Origin: an uncultured Muribaculaceae bacterium
GTDB taxonomy: Bacteria; Bacteroidota; Bacteroidia; Bacteroidales; Muribaculaceae
Length of the DNA stretch: 9,229 nt
NCBI GenBank assembly: GCA_934555895.1
Contig: CAKTFH010000045.1
Span: 1-9,229 of the forward strand
Reading direction: 5' to 3'
A program made the position numbers and the translations under genes. The notes beneath the pieces were generated by a model. It did no database searches, had not been told where the DNA came from, and saw nothing but the letters and a program-made list of their open reading frames with translations. This document shows, one piece after another, positions 5,348-9,229 of the stretch; positions within the stretch are counted from its first letter, which is position 1, and every line of letters starts with the position of its first letter.

Positions 5348-5399
5348 AACCGGCGCTGTGTCAAAAGGCCGATTCTGACACAGCGCCGGTTATTTTTTT
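5348..5399 (+). terminator. strong intrinsic terminator between convergent genes
   Basis: AACCGGCGCTGTGTCA (5348-5363) and TGACACAGCGCCGGTT (5376-5391) form a perfect 16-bp stem with a 12-nt loop, followed by seven T at 5393-5399. It ends the plus-strand aminotransferase transcript. On the minus strand the same stem is followed only by TTTG, so it is a weaker stop for the MATE transcript, whose stop codon is 18 nt from the T tract. Confidence 0.92.
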
Positions 5400-5417
5400 C
5401 GCTGATTTATATGGATG

Positions 5418-6866
5418 TTATGAGACGCCTTCTATTATTCCGTGGCGTAGCCATGTGCCTTTCAGAAGTCGCCACAGGAATATGGAGCCGCGGAAACAGA
5501 GTTCGATGCACATGGCGAGCCACACGCCGTTAAGCCCCATCGTGGGCGCCATGAGGGCGGCGATAGGCAGTCGCACCAGCCATATGCTGCCGAAGTTCAT
5601 TGCCGCCGGCATCACGGTGTCGCCCACTCCTACCATGGCTCCGTAGGCCACGATTGAGGCGGCGAACATGGGTTCTGCCCATGCCTCGATGCGCAGAGCT
5701 GATGCGCCTAATGCCTGTATCTCGGTCACGGGTGAGAACAGTTCCATAACTGCCGGCGCGGCGAGCCACATGATTACTCCCATTACTGTCATCACCACCA
5801 TACCGAGCCCCACGGTGAGATATGCGAACTGCCGGGCGAGGTCTTTGCGCCGGGCGCCATAGCTCTGACCCACGAGAGTAGTAGCCGCATCGCCAATTCC
5901 ATAGCCAGGCATGTAGCAGAGCGCTTCGGCCGTGACGGCAAACGAGTTGGCGGCTATGGCCATCACGCCTAAAGGTGCCACTATCACAGTGACCATAATC
6001 TGTGCGCCACATATCACACCGTGCTCGAGTGTCATGGGTGCTGATACTTTCAGCGCGTTGCGAAGCACAACGCCGGTGGGAATGAAGTCGTGCCATCGGT
6101 TGGGCTCCTTTCTGCCGTTGTGTACCGCGTGGCGTCCGAAGATGGCTATATCCTTCTCACGCATGGTGGCATACCATATCATCAGCGAGGCCGATATTAT
6201 TTCGGCACACACAGTGCCGAGTGCCGCTCCGAGTACACCGAGACCCATGCCGGGCATCGCAATGTCCATACCCCAAAGTTCGAGGCTGCGTGTAGGGAAG
6301 ATGAAGAAGAAGTTGAACACCACATCGAGCACACACATGAGCACATTCACGCCTCCGGCCACCTTCATGTTGCCGGTGGCGCGGAGCACAGCGCCTCCCA
6401 GATAGTTGAGTGTCAGCAGCGGAAGCGCAGCCACGAAGACGGCGAAATACATCGACGCTCCGCTGCATACGGCTTCACCTTCGCCTCCGAGCCAGCGGGG
6501 GAGAGGGGCGGCTATTCCACAACCGATGAGGGCCATGATGCTGCCGAAAATCACAGCGAACAGCAATCCCTGCCTCAACACGGAGCGTGCGCCTTTATAG
6601 TCGGCCGCTCCCATGCGGTGTGCCACCTGAACCGAAAAACCTACGATGGCCGACGAGCATAGACCCCAGAAAAGCCAGAGACTTGTGCTCACCAGACCCA
6701 CCGCCGCACTTTCGTCGGCGCCGAGATGACCCACCATGGCCGCGTCGATATATTGCATCATGATGCTCGAAAGCTGAGCCATGATGGCCGGCCACGAGAG
6801 CTGTGCTGTCAGCGCAAGTCGCTGACGGAAACTGAGCGGTGCTCCTGATTGTATGAGTTTCAGCAA
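5418..6866 (-). CDS. MATE-family multidrug/metabolite efflux transporter
   Basis: This 482-residue inner-membrane protein has about twelve hydrophobic segments in two homologous halves (about 15-235 and 255-460), the length and layout of MATE transporters. The first half has the family signature around LSSIMMQYIDAAMVGHLGAD and GFSVQVAHRMGAADYKGAR. The second half repeats it with MPGYGIGDAATTLVGQSYGA followed by RRKDLAR. MATE proteins expel cationic drugs or small metabolites using a Na+ or H+ gradient. The start is a TTG at 6866: no in-frame ATG or GTG lies between it and the upstream in-frame stop, and the next ATG (residue 29) would cut the first membrane segment. It lies 54 nt downstream of the C-S lyase gene in the same direction, suggesting an operon. 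Its substrate is unknown, but a sulfur or amino-acid metabolite is conceivable from context. Confidence 0.92.
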   Translation of the reverse strand: MLKLIQSGAPLSFRQRLALTAQLSWPAIMAQLSSIMMQYIDAAMVGHLGADESAAVGLVSTSLWLFWGLCSSAIVGFSVQVAHRMGAADYKGARSVLRQGLLFAVIFGSIMALIGCGIAAPLPRWLGGEGEAVCSGASMYFAVFVAALPLLTLNYLGGAVLRATGNMKVAGGVNVLMCVLDVVFNFFFIFPTRSLELWGMDIAMPGMGLGVLGAALGTVCAEIISASLMIWYATMREKDIAIFGRHAVHNGRKEPNRWHDFIPTGVVLRNALKVSAPMTLEHGVICGAQIMVTVIVAPLGVMAIAANSFAVTAEALCYMPGYGIGDAATTLVGQSYGARRKDLARQFAYLTVGLGMVVMTVMGVIMWLAAPAVMELFSPVTEIQALGASALRIEAWAEPMFAASIVAYGAMVGVGDTVMPAAMNFGSIWLVRLPIAALMAPTMGLNGVWLAMCIELCFRGSIFLWRLLKGTWLRHGIIEGVS

Positions 6867-6920
6867 GGTTTCGGGGTGTGAGTGTTTATATGATTGGTTT
6901 CGTCAGTCGCTGTTTCAGTT

Positions 6921-8102
6921 TCAGTGCGCTGTAAGTTGTCGGATACCCTCGATGAGACGCCGCAGGCCTTCGGCGAGAATGCTGCGCGGGCATGCGATGT
7001 TGAGACGGATGTATCCCGAGGTGCCGTACATGTCGCCGCAGTTCACCCACACCTTGGCCCGGTCGCGCAGTTTCTCTTCAAGTTCCTCGCTCGGTATGCC
7101 GAGCGCCCGTACATCCACCCATGGCAGATAGGTGGCTTCGAGAAGTGTCACGGGGCATTGCGGCAGGTGTGTGTGCAGCAGTTCGGCCGTCAGACGGTAG
7201 TTCTCCCACAGGTATTCCCGTAATTCGTTGAGCCAAGCCTCGCCCTGTGGGGTGTAGGCCGCTTTCAGAGCCTCAACCCCGAACGGGTTCACATCGCACA
7301 CCTCGTTGATGTTGATGGCGCGGTCAACGGCGGCGCGCACTTCGGCATCGGGACAAACTATGTTGGCAATCTGCAGACCGGCGGTATTGAAGGCCTTCGA
7401 CGGTGACAGGCACACCACCGCATCCGGATCGATAGGTCCGTAGGGTGTGTATGAGGTGCCTGGAGCGGTGAGTTCGCAGTGTATTTCGTCGGAAACCACT
7501 CTCACGTGGTGGATGTGGCACAGACGGGCTATCTCAGACAACTCGTCATGGGTCCATGTGCGTCCGGCCGGGTTGTGCGGGTTGCAGAGCAGCAGCATGG
7601 TCACCTGCGGACGCGAAAGCACGCGCTCGAGGTCGTCGAAATCTATGCGGTAGGTGAATCGTCCATCAGGCAGCTCAACCCTCCTCAGCGGGCTGTCGGC
7701 AATTTTGCATCCGTTGTTGCGTATCGACGAAAAAAAGCAGTTGTATACCGGTGTCATCACGGCTACTTCGTCGCCTGGTTTCGTCAGGGCCTTGATGATG
7801 GCCGAGATGGCAGGCACCACGCCTGAAGTGTAAATCACATTTTCGGCCTTGAATTCATATCCGTGCCGTGTGGCGAACCATCGGGTTAGTGCGTCGTAAT
7901 ACGTGTGGTCAACGAGCGTATAGCCGAATATGCCGTGGCTCACTCTGCGCTGCAGGGCTTCCTCCACTACCGGGGCAGTGCGGAAGTCCATGTCGGCTAC
8001 CCAGAGGGGTATCACTTCTTGGTCGGCTGACGAATCCCATTTGTATGACCCGCTGCCGCGACGCTCTACTATTTCATCGAATCTGCTCATGGTGTGCTGC
8101 AT
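6921..8102 (-). CDS. PatB/MalY-type cystathionine beta-lyase (PLP C-S lyase)
   Basis: This protein of about 393 residues matches the PatB/MalY subgroup of fold-type-I PLP enzymes. They cleave C-S bonds of cystathionine, cysteine or their conjugates to pyruvate, ammonia and a thiol. Numbered from the ORF's in-frame TTG at 8105 as residue 1 (subtract one for the ATG at 8102), motifs are: FDEIVERRGSGSYKWD near the start, PLWVADMDF (33-41), TSGVVPAI (93-100), TPVYNCFF (118-125), CNPHNPAGR (174-182, Asn178), SDEIHCEL (205-212, Asp206), SPSKAFNTAGLQ (234-245, PLP Lys237) and IRLNIACPR with Arg366. Two ATGs are possible, 8102 and 8090; the shorter form (MSRFDEIVER) looks closer to the usual family N-terminus, so 8102 is a conservative choice. 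The gene lies 17 nt after the DUF3737 gene and 54 nt before the MATE gene, a likely operon. MalY-like regulatory moonlighting is not testable here. Confidence 0.92.
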   Translation of the reverse strand: MQHTMSRFDEIVERRGSGSYKWDSSADQEVIPLWVADMDFRTAPVVEEALQRRVSHGIFGYTLVDHTYYDALTRWFATRHGYEFKAENVIYTSGVVPAISAIIKALTKPGDEVAVMTPVYNCFFSSIRNNGCKIADSPLRRVELPDGRFTYRIDFDDLERVLSRPQVTMLLLCNPHNPAGRTWTHDELSEIARLCHIHHVRVVSDEIHCELTAPGTSYTPYGPIDPDAVVCLSPSKAFNTAGLQIANIVCPDAEVRAAVDRAININEVCDVNPFGVEALKAAYTPQGEAWLNELREYLWENYRLTAELLHTHLPQCPVTLLEATYLPWVDVRALGIPSEELEEKLRDRAKVWVNCGDMYGTSGYIRLNIACPRSILAEGLRRLIEGIRQLTAH

Positions 8103-8119
8103 CAACGGAGGTGAACGGC

Positions 8120-8965
8120 TTAGATTTCAGTCTCGATCACGCAGTCGGCAGGAGCCGGCACATTTTTGTCGATGATAACCTCACCGATCGAGAGCGCATG
8201 AAGGCTGCCTGTCGTGGGATTCTTCACGCTCACGATGGCCGAATTGACGGTGGCCTGCAGTTCGCTTTCCTCAAAGGCGAGGTCGCATTCGTCGCCCATG
8301 GTGCAGTCCTCGAGAATCAGCCCCTTGCAGTAGCACAGCGGCTGGGTGCCGTTGATGTGGCATCTCACAAGGTGGAGATTCTTGGAGTGCCATCCGAGAT
8401 ATTCGCCGTTGATTTCGGAATCGTAGACAGTCACGTTTTCTGTTTCCCAGAAGGCGTCTTTAGAGTTGATTTTTGAATTGCGTATCACCACGTTGCGGCA
8501 ATACTGGAAAGAATAGTTGCCGTCCTGGGTGTAATTGTCGATTTCTATGTCGGCGCTATGCATGAATATATAGTCGGCGTTGGCCACATGCATATCGTTT
8601 AGCTTCACGTTGCGGCAGCTCCAGAGGGTTTCCTGTGCATCGGGTATGGTCACATCCTCAAGAACGAGGTTATCCATCTCGCGGAACATCTTGGGCGCTT
8701 CCACGCGGGTATGCTTCATCTCGAGGTTGCGCGAATACCAGAGTGCGGCGCGTGCACCGGGGGTGAAGACGCAGTCTATCACTTTGAAACCGTCGGTATG
8801 CCAGAAGGGGTATTTGCCTTCGAAAGTGCAGCGTTCAGCGAAAATATCGGCGGTGCGTTTCAGCGCGCTTTCGCCCACATGGAAGGTGCAGTCGGTCAGG
8901 TGCACATCCTTTACTGCAAACAATGCTCTTTCTCCCCCGAATTCCATCTTGTCAACCTGTTTCAT
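8120..8965 (-). CDS. DUF3737-family parallel beta-helix protein
   Basis: This 281-residue protein begins MKQVDKMEFGGERALFAVKD and matches the DUF3737 family in length and pattern. It lacks a signal peptide and membrane segments, so it is probably cytosolic. The sequence is a run of about ten rungs spaced around 20 residues, each with an aromatic/small start and N-h-x-h-x-x-x-x-h core: PFWHTDGFKVIDCVF, LWYSRNLEMKHTRV, MFREMDNLVLEDVTI, LWSCRNVKLNDMHV, SFQYCRNVVIRNSKI, AFWETENVTVYDSEI, GWHSKNLHLVRCHI, LCYCKGLILEDCTM. This is the signature of a right-handed parallel beta-helix. No biochemical role is established to my knowledge. The ATG at 8965 is chosen because the promoter box at 9055-9062 would place transcription start downstream of the other in-frame ATG (9067). 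It is first in the likely operon with the C-S lyase and the MATE exporter. Confidence 0.85.
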   Translation of the reverse strand: MKQVDKMEFGGERALFAVKDVHLTDCTFHVGESALKRTADIFAERCTFEGKYPFWHTDGFKVIDCVFTPGARAALWYSRNLEMKHTRVEAPKMFREMDNLVLEDVTIPDAQETLWSCRNVKLNDMHVANADYIFMHSADIEIDNYTQDGNYSFQYCRNVVIRNSKINSKDAFWETENVTVYDSEINGEYLGWHSKNLHLVRCHINGTQPLCYCKGLILEDCTMGDECDLAFEESELQATVNSAIVSVKNPTTGSLHALSIGEVIIDKNVPAPADCVIETEI

Positions 8966-9054
8966 AGCTATATTTATGTGTTGAATTAACTGATTTTGAG
9001 ATTGCCGTAAGGCCCGCGGACTGTGATACCGTCGAATTTCCTGCCGACAGACCG

Positions 9055-9062
9055 CAAAATTA
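9055..9062 (-). promoter_or_regulatory. promoter box of the DUF3737 - C-S lyase - MATE operon
   Basis: On the minus strand the sequence reads TAATTTTG, an exact TAnnTTTG -7 box, giving a leader of about 85 nt before the ATG at 8965. A clear TTTG at -33 is absent; the corresponding place is A/T-rich and contains one copy of an 11-bp direct repeat. Confidence 0.55.
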
Positions 9063-9077
9063 CTCATTTCCCATTAA

Positions 9078-9106
9078 ATGAAATTATTAAATATTATGAA
9101 ATTATT
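9078..9106. repeat. two 11-bp direct repeats (ATGAAATTATT) in the divergent promoter region
   Basis: ATGAAATTATT occurs at 9078-9088 and at 9096-9106, 18 bp apart. The first copy covers the expected -33 region of the minus-strand promoter, the second that of the plus-strand box at 9120. They may be regulator sites, or chance in A/T-rich DNA. Confidence 0.45.
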
Positions 9107-9119
9107 TAGAAAGAATTTC

Positions 9120-9127
9120 TACATTTG
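9120..9127 (+). promoter_or_regulatory. possible divergent promoter reading off the right edge
   Basis: TACATTTG matches the TAnnTTTG -7 consensus on the plus strand; no TTTG is seen at -33. Transcription would begin near 9131. A 27-codon ORF (ATG 9144, TAG 9225-9227) follows, but it resembles nothing I know and is not called. What this promoter serves lies outside the window. Confidence 0.35.
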
Positions 9128-9229
9128 TATTTTGTAACTGAATATGGCGCAACCCCTACTCTCAACTGGCAAGTGCAAAATTATCGATTTGTCGGAAGAA
9201 AACATTCTTGGGAGAGTCAAAATTTAGTT

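Noticed and set aside
6090..6662. 190-codon open frame on the plus strand inside the MATE gene
   Set aside because: It is a shadow of the MATE transporter; the product is His- and Glu-rich low-complexity sequence without family features.
7868..8476. 202-codon open frame on the plus strand
   Set aside because: It runs antisense across the start of the C-S lyase and the end of the DUF3737 gene and has no domain of its own.
8966..9067. Upstream in-frame ATG (9067) extending the DUF3737 protein by 34 residues
   Set aside because: The extension is polar, unlike the family N-terminus, and starts upstream of the expected transcription start set by the box at 9055-9062.
9144..9227. 27-codon ORF at the right edge
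   Set aside because: It is short, has no recognisable family or unusual composition, and other frames here are equally open; a few codons at a window edge cannot be judged.
9162..9229. Minus-strand frame open to the right edge that ends in TGA at 9162-9164
   Set aside because: Only about 22 codons are visible, so a gene tail entering from the right is possible but cannot be told apart from chance.

Overview
The window looks like chromosomal DNA of a Bacteroidales bacterium, possibly of the Muribaculaceae type. The evidence is Bacteroidetes-style promoters (TTTG, about 20 nt, TAnnTTTG), mostly no strong Shine-Dalgarno sites, A/T-rich leaders, and families common in that order (PepSY-like exported protein, DUF3737, YczE/YyaS/YitT membrane protein). 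The family-level placement is inference. No rRNA, tRNA, CRISPR array or insertion sequence was seen.

Left block (1-1771, minus strand): a three-gene operon of lower GC than the rest. It encodes a RelE/HigB-like putative toxin, an XRE-family antitoxin overlapping it by 4 nt (ATGA), and, 2 nt further on, an EcoRI-family adenine DNA methyltransferase that runs off the left edge. A perfect 20-bp palindrome sits in the -33 region of its promoter and is the obvious operator. The unit looks like a transferred defence or addiction cassette.

Middle block (about 1882-5318, plus strand): a consensus promoter reads directly into a 17-codon ORF whose peptide ends in CCGGC (three Cys codons beside the stop). 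Competing inverted repeats follow, then a YczE/YitT-type membrane protein gene. This resembles a leaderless, cysteine-sensing leader peptide and is the most intriguing signal here. Next come a small lipoprotein, a secreted PepSY-like protein preceded by a nested hairpin, and a class I/II PLP aminotransferase with its own consensus promoter. The aminotransferase ends at a very strong terminator (16-bp perfect stem) shared with the convergent block.

Right block (5418-9062, minus strand): a likely operon transcribed from near 9050, in the order DUF3737 beta-helix protein, PatB/MalY-type C-S lyase, MATE efflux transporter, with gaps of 17 and 54 nt. At the far right a divergent promoter region carries two 11-bp direct repeats, one over each expected -33 region. 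What it drives to the right lies mostly outside the window.
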